Assembly (NCBI RefSeq): GCF_001536285.1
Contig: NZ_FAOZ01000001.1
Location: forward strand, 248,001-312,000
Reading direction: 5' to 3'
Source of the DNA: Parafrankia irregularis
GTDB lineage: Bacteria > Actinomycetota > Actinomycetes > Frankiales > Frankiaceae
Length of the DNA: 64,000 nucleotides
How positions within the stretch are numbered: the stretch's first letter is position 1; each line of letters opens with the position of its first letter. This document shows, piece by piece, positions 25,735 to 34,183 of the stretch. Below the pieces are notes generated by a model that was not told the DNA's origin, searched no databases, and saw only the letters and a list, made by a program, of their open reading frames with translations. A program made the translations under genes and the position numbers.

Positions 25735-26265
25735 GTGCTCAATCGAAGCGGCCGGCTGATCCGGCGGATCGTCCTGACGGTGGTCGGTCTGGCGGTTCTC
25801 GGGCTCGGTGTGGCGATGCTCGCGCTGCCAGGCCCCGGCTTCCTCATCATCGCCCTCGGCTTCTTCATCCTCAGCCTCGAGTACGAATGGGCCCGGCACC
25901 GGTTCGAGCAGGCGCGCCAGAAGGCGGCCGACCTGGCGGACCAGGCCGCCGCCAACGCGCTGTCCAGCGCCTTCACCATCGTGTTCGGGCTCGGCATGAT
26001 CGCCGCGGGGGTCGCCTGGATCGCCGTCGACACGCTGCCCGCCTCGTCGCCCTGGTCGGGCGGCAGCCTGATCTTCTCCGGCCTGGTGGTGCTGGCGACC
26101 ATGATCGTGAGCCTCTGGCAGGCCAGGCAGGCCCGGGAGGCCGGGCTGCCGACCCCCGCCGAGCTGCTCGACCAGCGCGAGCGGGAACGAGAGCAGGCCG
26201 AGCACGAGACCAGGCACGGCCACGAGCATGGCCACGAGCCGGCCGGCGAGCGGGCCGGCTACTGA
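25735..26265 (+). CDS. TIGR02611 family membrane protein
   Basis: A 176-residue integral membrane protein of the actinobacterial TIGR02611 (PGPGW-type) family, function unknown. Two N-terminal helices contain the signature ALPGPGFLIIALGFFILSLE, followed by an amphipathic ARHRFEQARQKAADLADQAA stretch and two further helices. The C-terminus is His/Glu-rich (HETRHGHEHGHEPAGE) and could bind metal. GTG 25735 has AAGGGG 8 nt upstream and is preferred to ATG 25693, which has none. Its stop overlaps the convergent hypothetical gene by 7 nt. Confidence 0.83.
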   Translation: MLNRSGRLIRRIVLTVVGLAVLGLGVAMLALPGPGFLIIALGFFILSLEYEWARHRFEQARQKAADLADQAAANALSSAFTIVFGLGMIAAGVAWIAVDTLPASSPWSGGSLIFSGLVVLATMIVSLWQARQAREAGLPTPAELLDQREREREQAEHETRHGHEHGHEPAGERAGY

Positions 26266-26660
26266 CCCTGCGTGAACTCGCTCATACCCGTCACCTTCGG
26301 CTGCGCCTGCACACAGCGGTAGATCGCCGCGCGGTCTACCGAGGAGGCCTGCGAGATGTCATAGCGCAGCGGATAGACCCGGCTGGTCGCGAGACCGTTC
26401 CTGTCCGGTGGCTCCTGGATCGCCTTGCCCACCGTCGGGCAGGCGGCCCGCACGGCCTCCTTCTCCGCGGTGGTCGCCTCCGGGTCGAAGACGACGACCG
26501 CCTCCACCTGCGGCGGCGGGCCGGCCACGATGGCGTAGACACCGAAGGCCACCAGGCCGGCGGTTGCCAGCGCCCCCAGCACCACCGCCGTTCGGCGGCG
26601 CGGGTCCGCCAGATAGTCCAGCGTCTGGCGAATCCAGGTCGGACGGGAGGTCGTCGTCAT
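26259..26660 (-). CDS. Hypothetical single-pass membrane protein
   Basis: A 133-residue protein with no family I recognise. A basic N-terminus (TTTSRPTWIRQTLDYLADPR) precedes one membrane helix (VVLGALATAGLVAFGVYAIVA), followed by an extracytoplasmic domain of about 80 residues. That domain has a beta-alpha-beta look (EAVVVFDPEATTAEKEAV) and two Cys that could form a disulfide. The start ATG 26660 has AGGAA 7 nt upstream; ATG 26687 has none. It overlaps the convergent TIGR02611 gene by 7 nt, so read-through antisense between them is possible. Confidence 0.75.
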   Translation of the reverse strand: MTTTSRPTWIRQTLDYLADPRRRTAVVLGALATAGLVAFGVYAIVAGPPPQVEAVVVFDPEATTAEKEAVRAACPTVGKAIQEPPDRNGLATSRVYPLRYDISQASSVDRAAIYRCVQAQPKVTGMSEFTQGQ

Positions 26661-26872
26661 CAGGCGGTTCCTGTCACCACGGGGCACGAATTCTGGTCCG
26701 GTGAAGTCTCTCGGTGACGGACACCGGTACCCCCAACGTAAACCGTGCGCGGGGTCCGTAAGGTGAACGACCTTGTGCGGCGTAGCACTGGCAGCCAGTT
26801 CCCCCCACCTGGCGTAACCCGCTCACGACCGTCAGACAACCGAGGTACCGACCCGAGCTAGGAGAACAAGCC

Positions 26873-28762
26873 GTGCCATCCCTGATCGAGGATTACGCGC
26901 TGATAGGAGACACACATTCGGCGGCGCTGGTCTCGCGCGACGGCTCGATCGACTGGCTGTGCCTGCCTCGGTTCGACTCACCGGCCTGCTTCGCGGCGCT
27001 GCTCGGTGACAACGAGTCCGGCCACTGGCGGATCGCGCCGACCGAGCCGGTGCTGGGGATCAGCCGTCGCTACCGGGGCGACACGCTGGTGCTGGAGACC
27101 GACATGACGACGGCGTCGGGCACGGTCCGCATCGTCGACGCGATGTTCCCCCGGGCGGGCGCGCACGTCGTCCTGCGCCTGGTGGAGTGCCTGGAGGGCA
27201 CCGTCCGGATGCGTTCGGAGACGCGTTTCCGGTTCGACTACGGCTCGATCGTGCCCTGGGTGCGCCGGCTCGACGAGCACTCCGTCGCCGCCATCGCCGG
27301 GCCCGACTCGGTGACGCTGTGGACCACCGCCCCGATGGAGGGGCACGACATGGCCACCTACGCCGAGTTCAGCGTGTCGGCGGGGCAGTCCGTCCCGTTC
27401 TCGCTGACCTGGCGGCCCTCGCACGAACCGGCGCCCGCGCCGCAGGACATCCGGCGGATGATCAGTCAGACCGAGGCCTGGTGGTCGGACTGGATGGCCG
27501 GCTGCACCTACGACGGCCAGTGGCAGCCCGCCGTGCGCCGGTCACTGATCACGCTCAAGGCGCTCACCTACGCGCCCACCGGGGGAATCGTCGCCGCGGT
27601 CACCACGTCGCTGCCCGAGCACATCGGCGGCGTCCGCAACTGGGACTACCGCTACTGCTGGCTGCGCGACGCCACGATCACCCTGCTCGCGCTGCTCGAC
27701 GCCGGCTTCACCAGCGAGGCGACCGCCTGGCGGGAGTGGCTGCTGCGGGCGGTGGCCGGCGATCCGTCGCGGGTGCAGATCATGTACGGGGTCGCGGGCG
27801 AGCGCCGGCTGCCCGAATACGAGGTCCCGTGGCTGCCGGGCTACGAGAACTCCTCCCCCGTGCGGGTGGGCAACGCCGCCGTCGACCAGTTCCAGCTGGA
27901 CGTCTACGGGGAGGTCCTGGACGCCCTGCACGTGGCCCGGATGGCCGTCGCCAACCGCCGGCCGGGTTCCGCCCGGGACCTGTTCCTCTCCGGGATCCAC
28001 TCACCCGAGGACGACGGCCGGGACGACTCCTGGCAGCTGCAGACCAAGCTCATGGACTTCCTCGAGACCGGCTGGCGCAAGACCGACGAGGGCATCTGGG
28101 AGGTGCGGGGGCCCCGCCGGCACTTCGTCCACTCGAAGATCATGGCCTGGGTCGCCGCCGACCGCGCGGTGCGGGGGATCATCGAGTCGGGGCTGCCCGG
28201 GCCGGTCGACCGCTGGTCCGCGCTGCGCGACGAGATCCACCACGAGGTGTGCGCACGCGGCTTCGACAGCGACCGCAACACCTTCACCCAGTACTACGGC
28301 TCGAAGGAGCTCGACGCCGCGCTGCTCTACATGTCGCTGGTCGGCTTCCTGCCGGCGACCGACCCGCGGGTCGTCGGCACCGTCGCGGCGATCGAGCGCG
28401 AGCTGATGGAGGACGGGTTCGTGATGCGCTACCCGACCGCCGAGGACGGTGCCGTGGACGGCCTGCCCGCCGGCGAGGGGGCCTTCCTCGCCTGCACCTT
28501 CTGGCTCGCCGACAACTACGCCCTGTCCGGCCGGGTGCATGAGGCGCAGGAGCTGTTCGAGCGCCTGCTGTCGCTGCGCAACGACGTCGGGCTGCTCGCC
28601 GAGGAGTACGACCCGAAGCTGGGGCGCATGACGGGCAACTTCCCCCAGGCGTTCAGCCACGTCCCACTGGTCAACACCGCGCGGACCCTCACCGAGGCGC
28701 TGCGCGGTCGGCCGCGTTCCCGCGCCGACCGCGCGCACCCGCCGGGCCACTTCTTCGGCTGA
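26873..28762 (+). CDS. Glycoside hydrolase family 15 protein (trehalase / glucoamylase type)
   Basis: A 629-residue cytoplasmic GH15 enzyme hydrolysing an alpha-glucoside. The N-terminal beta-sandwich carries the family start MPSLIEDYALIGDTHSAALV and SIDWLCLPRFDSPACFA. The (alpha/alpha)6 catalytic domain includes VRNWDYRYCWLRDATITLLA, LPGYENSSPVRVGNAA, DDSWQLQTKLMDFLE and FLACTFWLADNYAL. Mycobacterial homologues of this length act as trehalases, so trehalose breakdown is a reasonable guess, but glucoamylase activity is not excluded. The GTG start is backed by AGGAG 8 nt upstream. It is followed by the L-2-hydroxyglutarate oxidase gene but probably transcribed separately. Confidence 0.92.
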   Translation: MPSLIEDYALIGDTHSAALVSRDGSIDWLCLPRFDSPACFAALLGDNESGHWRIAPTEPVLGISRRYRGDTLVLETDMTTASGTVRIVDAMFPRAGAHVVLRLVECLEGTVRMRSETRFRFDYGSIVPWVRRLDEHSVAAIAGPDSVTLWTTAPMEGHDMATYAEFSVSAGQSVPFSLTWRPSHEPAPAPQDIRRMISQTEAWWSDWMAGCTYDGQWQPAVRRSLITLKALTYAPTGGIVAAVTTSLPEHIGGVRNWDYRYCWLRDATITLLALLDAGFTSEATAWREWLLRAVAGDPSRVQIMYGVAGERRLPEYEVPWLPGYENSSPVRVGNAAVDQFQLDVYGEVLDALHVARMAVANRRPGSARDLFLSGIHSPEDDGRDDSWQLQTKLMDFLETGWRKTDEGIWEVRGPRRHFVHSKIMAWVAADRAVRGIIESGLPGPVDRWSALRDEIHHEVCARGFDSDRNTFTQYYGSKELDAALLYMSLVGFLPATDPRVVGTVAAIERELMEDGFVMRYPTAEDGAVDGLPAGEGAFLACTFWLADNYALSGRVHEAQELFERLLSLRNDVGLLAEEYDPKLGRMTGNFPQAFSHVPLVNTARTLTEALRGRPRSRADRAHPPGHFFG

Positions 28763-28915
28763 GCCCTTTTCGTCGTCGGTTCCGGCTCGCGGTGCGCCTG
28801 ACGATGCGCCGTGGGGCGCACGGAGTCGGCGGCCGGAAACGGTCACGCAGGGTGCACCGGGATACTGAACCGGAGGTCGGCGGCGACCGCGGCGGCCAAC
28901 GACTGTGGCCGGCGT

Positions 28916-28958
28916 GGCCAGTCACAGTGGACAGCGCGGCCAGTCACAGTGGACAGCG
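28916..28958. repeat. 22-bp tandem duplication upstream of lhgO
   Basis: ggccagtcacagtggacagcg occurs at 28916-28936 and 28938-28958 (period 22 nt). It lies about 30-70 nt before the start of the oxidase gene, where it may change promoter or leader spacing. Confidence 0.9.
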
Positions 28959-28985
28959 ACAGCGGGACGAGTGGAGGCGGCACGG

Positions 28986-30269
28986 GTGGCGGAGCGGATC
29001 GCGGTCATCGGCGGCGGGATCCTGGGCCTGGCAGTTGCCCGCCGGCTCGGGCAGGTCGTGCCCGGATCGACGGTCACCGTGTTCGAGAAGGAGCACGACG
29101 TCGCCCAGCACCAGACCGGGCGCAACAGCGGCGTCGTCCATGCCGGCCTGTACTACAAGCCGGGCTCGCTCAAGGCGACGCTGTGCCGGCGCGGGGTGGG
29201 GATGCTTCGCGAGTACTGCGAGTCCCGCGGCATCCGCTACGACGAGTGCGGCAAGGTCGTGGTCGCCGTCGATGACAGCGAGCTCGACCGGCTCGCGGAC
29301 ATCGCCGGGCGCGCCGAGGCGAACGGCGTGCCCGACACCCGCATGCTGGACGCCGCCGAGCTGCGCGCGATCGAGCCGCATGCCCGGGGCGTCGCCGCGC
29401 TGCACTCCCCCACCACCGCGATCGTCGACTACCCGGCCGTCGCGCGGGCCCTGCGCGCGGACATCCTCGACGCCGGTGGCACGGTCCGCACCGGTGCGGA
29501 GGTGATCGGCGTCGATGACGGCGCGGCCGGTGTGCGGCTGCGGGTGCGGGTCCGGGGCAAGGCGTCGATCAGGCCGAACGGCACCCGGCACACGGCCACC
29601 AACGACAACGGCCTGGTGGAGACGGTCTCCGAGTCGGTCGGGCCGTTCGACCTGCTGATCTCGTGCGCGGGCCTGCACTCGGACGAGGTCGCCGCGCTCA
29701 CCGGCGAGGACAGCTCGCCGCGGATCATTCCCTTCCGGGGTGACTACTGGCTGCTGCGGCCCGAGCGCCGTGGTCTGGTGCGTGGCCTGATCTACCCGGT
29801 GCCCGATCCGCGCTACCCGTTCCTGGGCATCCACCTGACCAAGCGGGTGGACGGGGAGATTCTGGTCGGCCCGAACGCCGTCCTCGCCACCGCCCGGGAG
29901 GGCTACACCGTCGGCACCTTCGACCGGGGCGACCTGCGCCAGACCCTGGCGTGGCCGGGCTTCCAGAAGATGGCGCGGACACACTGGCGCACCGGCGCCA
30001 AGGAGATGCTGCGCACCGCGAGCAAGCGGGCGTTCGTCGCCGAAGCACGGCGGTACGTGCCCGAGCTGCGGTCCGCCGACGTGGTGCGCGGGCCGGCCGG
30101 CGTCCGCGCCCAGGCGGTCGCGCGGGACGGCAGCCTCGTCGACGACTTCGTGCTCGCGGTGCGCGGGCGCGTCGTCCACGTGCGCAACGCGCCGTCACCG
30201 GGCGCCACCGCGTCCCTGGCCATCGCCGAGCACATCGTCGCCGACGCCGTCCCCGAGCGCGCCTCCTGA
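28986..30269 (+). CDS. lhgO: L-2-hydroxyglutarate oxidase
   Basis: A 427-residue FAD-dependent oxidase returning L-2-hydroxyglutarate to 2-oxoglutarate. The FAD Rossmann motif IAVIGGGILGLAVARRL opens the protein; TGRNSGVVHAGLYYKPGSLK is the diagnostic LhgO block with the His near the flavin. Other family segments are SPTTAIVDYPAVARAL, ISCAGLHSDEVA, PFRGDYWLL, YPVPDPRYPFLGIHLTKRVD and the C-terminal RGRVVHVRNAPSPGATASLAIAEHI-like FAD contact. GTG 28986 has GGAGG 8 nt upstream. A small insertion near residue 195 (KASIRPNGTRHTATNDNG) is not typical. It converges with the ketopantoate reductase gene, with stops 22 nt apart. Confidence 0.93.
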   Translation: MAERIAVIGGGILGLAVARRLGQVVPGSTVTVFEKEHDVAQHQTGRNSGVVHAGLYYKPGSLKATLCRRGVGMLREYCESRGIRYDECGKVVVAVDDSELDRLADIAGRAEANGVPDTRMLDAAELRAIEPHARGVAALHSPTTAIVDYPAVARALRADILDAGGTVRTGAEVIGVDDGAAGVRLRVRVRGKASIRPNGTRHTATNDNGLVETVSESVGPFDLLISCAGLHSDEVAALTGEDSSPRIIPFRGDYWLLRPERRGLVRGLIYPVPDPRYPFLGIHLTKRVDGEILVGPNAVLATAREGYTVGTFDRGDLRQTLAWPGFQKMARTHWRTGAKEMLRTASKRAFVAEARRYVPELRSADVVRGPAGVRAQAVARDGSLVDDFVLAVRGRVVHVRNAPSPGATASLAIAEHIVADAVPERAS

Positions 30270-30290
30270 CGCATCTCTCCCCGCCTGCCG

Positions 30291-31316
30291 TCAGCCTGCG
30301 GGGCTGGCGGCCACGTTGATGGCGGCGAGCAGGGGCAGCAGCGCGGAGCAGGTCGGGGTCGCCACCCCGACCTGCTCACCGATGCGGACGACGGCGCCGA
30401 TCAGCGCCTCATGCTCCAGCGGGCGCCCCGCCAGCCGGTCGCGAAGCATCGAGGTCCCCGCGCCCGCCGGCTGGTTGCAGATCCGGTCCAGGGTGCGTTC
30501 GGGGGCGTCCGCGGGCAGCCGTGCACCGTCCGCGCGGCCCACCGCGGCGGTCTCCCGCATCACCGCCAGCGCGAGCGCGCCGACGTCGGGACGCCGCATC
30601 ACCTCCAGGCCCCGGCTGGTCAGGGCGGTCAGGGAGTTGGCCGCGCTGTTGCTGAGCAGCTTCGACCAGGCGGCGGTGACGACGTCGTCGACGAGGCGGA
30701 CGTCACCCACCGGCAGGACCCGGGCGAACCGCTCACCGAGCGCGCAGTCGGGCACCTGGAGCACGCCGTATGCCAGATGCCGCACGACGCCCGGCCCGGC
30801 CAGCTCCGCGTTGATGTAGACCACGGCGGGCAACACGCTGTCGTGGGGCACCGGCGGGCTGACCTGATCGGCCTGGCGCACACCGTTCTGCGCGACGACC
30901 ACGCCGACGTCGCGACGATGCTCCAGGGCCGCGTGCAGCCAGCCCAGGGCGGCGGGGGTCTGGTGCGCCTTGGTGGCGACCACCACCCAGTCCACCGTCT
31001 GGCCCAGCTCGGCGGGATCCGTGATCACCCGCATCGGCCGCTCGGTGGCCGGGCCGCCCGGCGCGCTGACGACCTGAACCCGCTCGAAGCCACCGCGGCG
31101 GGCACAGAGGACCACCTGGGCGCCGGCCTCGCTGGCGCGTGCGGCGAGGTAGGTGCCGACCGCACCGGCCCCGACGACCGCCACCCGCGCCGGCCGCGGG
31201 CGCTCCGCTTTCAGCCGCTCATCCTGCGGGCGCTCCGGCCCGTTCCCCGGGCGGTCGCCCGGCACCACCCGCCCCTGGAACACGGCGGCGTCCCGCCCTG
31301 GCGCCGTCGCGGTCAT
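30291..31316 (-). CDS. 2-dehydropantoate 2-reductase family protein (PanE/ApbA)
   Basis: A 341-residue NADP-dependent ketopantoate reductase family member. The Rossmann motif VAVVGAGAVGTYLAARASEA starts near residue 46; VVATKAHQTPAAL and VVVAQNGV form the central strands, and the catalytic Lys is in AWSKLLSNSAANSLTAL. The C-terminal helical domain has CNQPAGAGTSMLRDRLAGRP and LEHEALIG, matching ApbA_C. It could supply pantoate for CoA synthesis, but the family contains many paralogues of other function. The first 40 residues are Arg/Pro/Gly-rich and extra. ATG 31316 has GAGG 9 nt upstream; a downstream start nearer the Rossmann motif cannot be excluded. Confidence 0.85.
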   Translation of the reverse strand: MTATAPGRDAAVFQGRVVPGDRPGNGPERPQDERLKAERPRPARVAVVGAGAVGTYLAARASEAGAQVVLCARRGGFERVQVVSAPGGPATERPMRVITDPAELGQTVDWVVVATKAHQTPAALGWLHAALEHRRDVGVVVAQNGVRQADQVSPPVPHDSVLPAVVYINAELAGPGVVRHLAYGVLQVPDCALGERFARVLPVGDVRLVDDVVTAAWSKLLSNSAANSLTALTSRGLEVMRRPDVGALALAVMRETAAVGRADGARLPADAPERTLDRICNQPAGAGTSMLRDRLAGRPLEHEALIGAVVRIGEQVGVATPTCSALLPLLAAINVAASPAG

Positions 31317-31534
31317 ACCACCCGCCCTCGCCCGAGGGGCCCCGCCGGCGGCGTGGTGGTCTCCGCCCCGAGGCGGTACGGCGATCCGGGCCGGACGCAG
31401 ACAGACATCCGCGCAGAATAACGAAGCTCCGGGCTCCGATTCGCCCGCGGCGTCGCCCCGGGCGACCTGGGCGGCACGCCCACCTGCCGCCGTGGACAAC
31501 GCCGACGACGGGGCTTTGCGGCCACCCGGACGGC

Positions 31535-31549
31535 TGCGAGACTGACGGG
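31535..31549 (+). promoter_or_regulatory. Leaderless promoter element TGCGAGACTG
   Basis: TGCGAGACTG at 31535-31544 with GAGACT ending exactly 6 nt before the GTG at 31550. The same ten bases with the same spacing precede the SRAP gene at 52099 on the other strand. No ribosome site is present. Confidence 0.55.
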
Positions 31550-32938
31550 GTGGATCAGACGCCACCCGAACCGGACGTCGCGGCAGCCCCGACCGGCCGG
31601 CCGGACCGCGCGACGCCGCTGGTGCCGCAGGCAGAGCTCGGCCGGCGATGGCGCGCCGCCCGGGCGCAGGACGGCGTCGTCCACCTGGATGCGGCGGCGG
31701 CCAGCCGGCCGAGCATCGCCACGATCACCGCCCAGGTGGACCATCTGCGCCGGGAGGGCCTGGTCGGCGCGTATGTCGCAGAGATGGAGGCCGCCGAGGC
31801 CCTGGCGGAGGCACGTGGCCGGCTCGCCGCGCTGCTGGGGCCCGGGCTCACTGCCGACGATGTGGCCTTCCAGTATTCGGCCACGACGGGTTTCGGGGCG
31901 CTGCTCGCCGCGTGGCCGCTGCCGCCCGGATCACGGATCGGGGTCGTGCCCGGTGACTACGGCGCCAACCTGTTGCTGCTCGCGTCCCGGGCGGCTCGGG
32001 ACGGGCTGGAACTGCTCGAGCTGCCAGTCGACGAGCTGGGGCGGATCGACCTCGGCCGGCTCGACCGCGCCGGGCTGCACCCGCCGGGCGGCGGTGCCGG
32101 CGGTGCCGGCGGTCGCGGCGGTGCCGGCCTCGAGGATCTTGCCCTGGTGACGTTCCCGCAGGTTCCCAGCCAGCGTGGGGTGGTCCAGCCGGCGGCGGAG
32201 GTGGCAGCCCGCTGCGAGGCGGCCGGAGTCGATCTGGTTCTCGACGTCGCGCAGTCACTCGGCCAGGTCGACGTCACCGGGATCGCGGCGTCAGCCTGGA
32301 CCGGCACCTCGCGCAAATGGCTGTGCGGCCCGCGCGGCGCGGGCTTCGTCGCGGTGCGACCCGAGGTCGTCGAGCTGCTGGGCGTCGGTGCCCCCAGCCT
32401 GTACTCCGCGCATCCGGTGGGCCTGTGGGATCCCGGCGGGCGTCCCGAGTCAGCCGGGGCAGCCGGACGTCCGTTGGCGGGCATGGCGAGGCTCTCGGTG
32501 GGGGAGGCCTCGGTGGCGAGCCGGGTCGGGCTGGCCACCGCGCTCTCGGAGTTGTTCGCCGAGGACCTCTCGGCGATGCGCACCCGGATCGCCGCGCTCG
32601 CCCGGCACGCACGCCGGGCACTGGACGGGGTCGCCGGCTGGCGGCTCGGGGAGGAGGCCGACTCCCCCTGCGGGATCGTCACGCTGCGGCCGCCGCCGCA
32701 CGCGGACCCACTCGCCACCTCGCAGGCTCTGTACCGCCGGGCACGGATTCTGACCAGCCCGATCCCGGTCGGCCGGGCGCCGGAGCTGACCGGGCCCGTG
32801 CTGCGGATCAGTGCCCACGTCGACACCATCCCCGCCGAGATCGATCAGCTCGCCGAGGCGCTCGACCGGTGGGGCCGCCCGGACGATGACCAGGAAGCCA
32901 CCCCGGAGACAACCTCCGTGCGACAAATCTCCCCGTAG
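31550..32938 (+). CDS. Class V aminotransferase-fold PLP enzyme, EgtE-like
   Basis: A 462-residue fold-type I PLP enzyme. RWRAARAQDGVVHLDAAAAS followed by EGLVGAYVAEMEAAEAL strongly resembles ergothioneine-pathway EgtE, the C-S lyase that releases ergothioneine. The PLP Asp is in VDLVLDVAQSLGQVD (about 232) and the Schiff-base Lys in GTSRKWLCGPRG (about 256). No egtA-D gene is visible nearby, so the pathway link is inference and a cysteine desulfurase-like or isopenicillin-epimerase-like role is possible. A Gly/Ala repeat interrupts the protein at residues 178-193. The GTG start is leaderless by geometry. The last 20 residues are hydrophilic. Confidence 0.78.
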   Translation: MDQTPPEPDVAAAPTGRPDRATPLVPQAELGRRWRAARAQDGVVHLDAAAASRPSIATITAQVDHLRREGLVGAYVAEMEAAEALAEARGRLAALLGPGLTADDVAFQYSATTGFGALLAAWPLPPGSRIGVVPGDYGANLLLLASRAARDGLELLELPVDELGRIDLGRLDRAGLHPPGGGAGGAGGRGGAGLEDLALVTFPQVPSQRGVVQPAAEVAARCEAAGVDLVLDVAQSLGQVDVTGIAASAWTGTSRKWLCGPRGAGFVAVRPEVVELLGVGAPSLYSAHPVGLWDPGGRPESAGAAGRPLAGMARLSVGEASVASRVGLATALSELFAEDLSAMRTRIAALARHARRALDGVAGWRLGEEADSPCGIVTLRPPPHADPLATSQALYRRARILTSPIPVGRAPELTGPVLRISAHVDTIPAEIDQLAEALDRWGRPDDDQEATPETTSVRQISP

Positions 32939-33145
32939 CATTTCAAACCGTCTCGGCAGCGATGGCGCCCAGGAACCTGTTGGTGGCATCCCGCGGAGAT
33001 CTGCTGAAATGACTTCCCTACGGACATGGTGTCCGGTGGCGGACCTCTGTGGGGGGGCGGGACACGTCATGCCTAATGCCGCGATCGGGTAGAACCATGG
33101 AGGGATCGTGATCCACAGAGCGGCGAAGCAGGAAACGGCGGCGCG

Positions 33146-33787
33146 GTGAGCACGATCATCCCCGTCGCGGCGGTCGACGATCACCCCATCGTGCTGCGCG
33201 GCCTCGCCGACGTCCTCGCGGGCGTCGAGGGCCTGGAGCTCGTGGCAACGGCGACGTCGATCCGCGCGCTGCTGGCGGGCACTGGCCGCGACGCCGCCGT
33301 CGTCCTGCTCGACCTCGATCTGGGCGACGGGTCGCAGGCACCTGACAACATCCGGCGCCTCATCCAGGCTGGCGCCGCGGTGATCGTCTTCAGCGCGCTG
33401 GCCGATCCGGACGGCGTCCGCGCCGCCATGCGCGCCGGCGCGTGCGGCTTCGTGACGAAGACCGACGACGTCGAGGAACTGGGCACGGCGATCCGCGCGG
33501 CCAGTGAGGGCAACGGCTGGGTCTCGCCCCAGCTGGCCTTCATGCTGCTGACCGACAAGGCACCCGATCGGCCGCAGCTCTCGCCGCAGGAGCTGGAGGC
33601 CCTCCGGCTCTACGCCACCGGGATGCCGCTCAAGACCGTCGCCCGCAAGATGGACGTCTCTCCGGAGACCGCGAAGCAGTACATCGACCGGGTACGGATG
33701 AAGTATCGCCGGGCCGGGCGCCACGCCGACACGAAGGTCGATCTCTACCGCCTCGCGGTAGAGGACGGTCACCTCGACGGAACCTGA
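33146..33787 (+). CDS. NarL/FixJ-family response regulator (orphan)
   Basis: A 213-residue two-component response regulator. The receiver domain has the acidic pair in AVDDHP (residues 11-12), the phospho-acceptor Asp in VVLLDLDLGDG (about 56), the switch Ser in VFSAL and the conserved Lys in FVTKTDD. The C-terminal LuxR-type helix-turn-helix reads LSPQELEALRLYATGMPLKT, VARKMDVSPETAKQYIDRVR. No histidine kinase gene is adjacent, so the partner is unknown. The start is GTG with a weak upstream GGAAA. A 9-bp stem hairpin follows about 85 nt after the stop and probably ends the transcript. Confidence 0.9.
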   Translation: MSTIIPVAAVDDHPIVLRGLADVLAGVEGLELVATATSIRALLAGTGRDAAVVLLDLDLGDGSQAPDNIRRLIQAGAAVIVFSALADPDGVRAAMRAGACGFVTKTDDVEELGTAIRAASEGNGWVSPQLAFMLLTDKAPDRPQLSPQELEALRLYATGMPLKTVARKMDVSPETAKQYIDRVRMKYRRAGRHADTKVDLYRLAVEDGHLDGT

Positions 33788-33870
33788 CCAGCCAGCCCCC
33801 AGCCTCAGCCGACCTCGCTGGCTCGGCGTGTGAACGTGCAGGTGTGTGAACATGCAGGTGGATGTGTGCT

Positions 33871-33897
33871 GGGCACCGGCTCGGGCGGCCGGTGCCC
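33871..33897 (+). terminator. Hairpin terminator after the response regulator gene
   Basis: Perfect 9-bp stem, arms gggcaccgg (33871-33879) and ccggtgccc (33889-33897), 9-nt loop. A second 7-bp stem follows at 33911-33932. No T-tract. Confidence 0.6.
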
Positions 33898-34105
33898 ACC
33901 ACCTGGCGCACGCCGGATCCCCGCGTCCGGCGCATGCCTCGCGCCCCTCTCTGCCCGACAGAGTGCGCGCCCGAGGCCCACGAGTGTGACCAGAGCCCGG
34001 ATCCCCCCAGGCCCGAAACTCCGATTCCCCCGTCACCCGTGTGCCTTGATACGAAGTCTTCCCGATGAGCCCCACGCCGTCATGACCCAAATCCGGCCCC
34101 CACCG

Positions 34106-34123
34106 GACCCCTGTTCGGGGGTC
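34106..34123 (-). terminator. Hairpin downstream of the 260-residue membrane protein gene
   Basis: Arms gacccc (34106-34111) and ggggtc (34118-34123) with a 6-nt loop, about 60 nt beyond the stop on the minus strand; an imperfect GC-rich stem lies between it and the gene. Confidence 0.4.
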
Positions 34124-34183
34124 ATACGGGTGGGGGCAACCCCGGGTGCGCGGCCCCGGGTTCTCCTGCGCGCACGCGGCCGG

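Larger units (their letters stand above)
33788..34183. other. Convergent intergenic region with several hairpins
   Basis: About 400 nt with no gene. A GTGTGAACRTGCAGGTG-like direct repeat lies at about 33830-33862. Hairpins are present at 33871-33897, 33911-33932 and 34106-34123, and a GC-rich imperfect one at about 34138-34163. They are suited to ending transcripts arriving from both sides. Confidence 0.55.
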
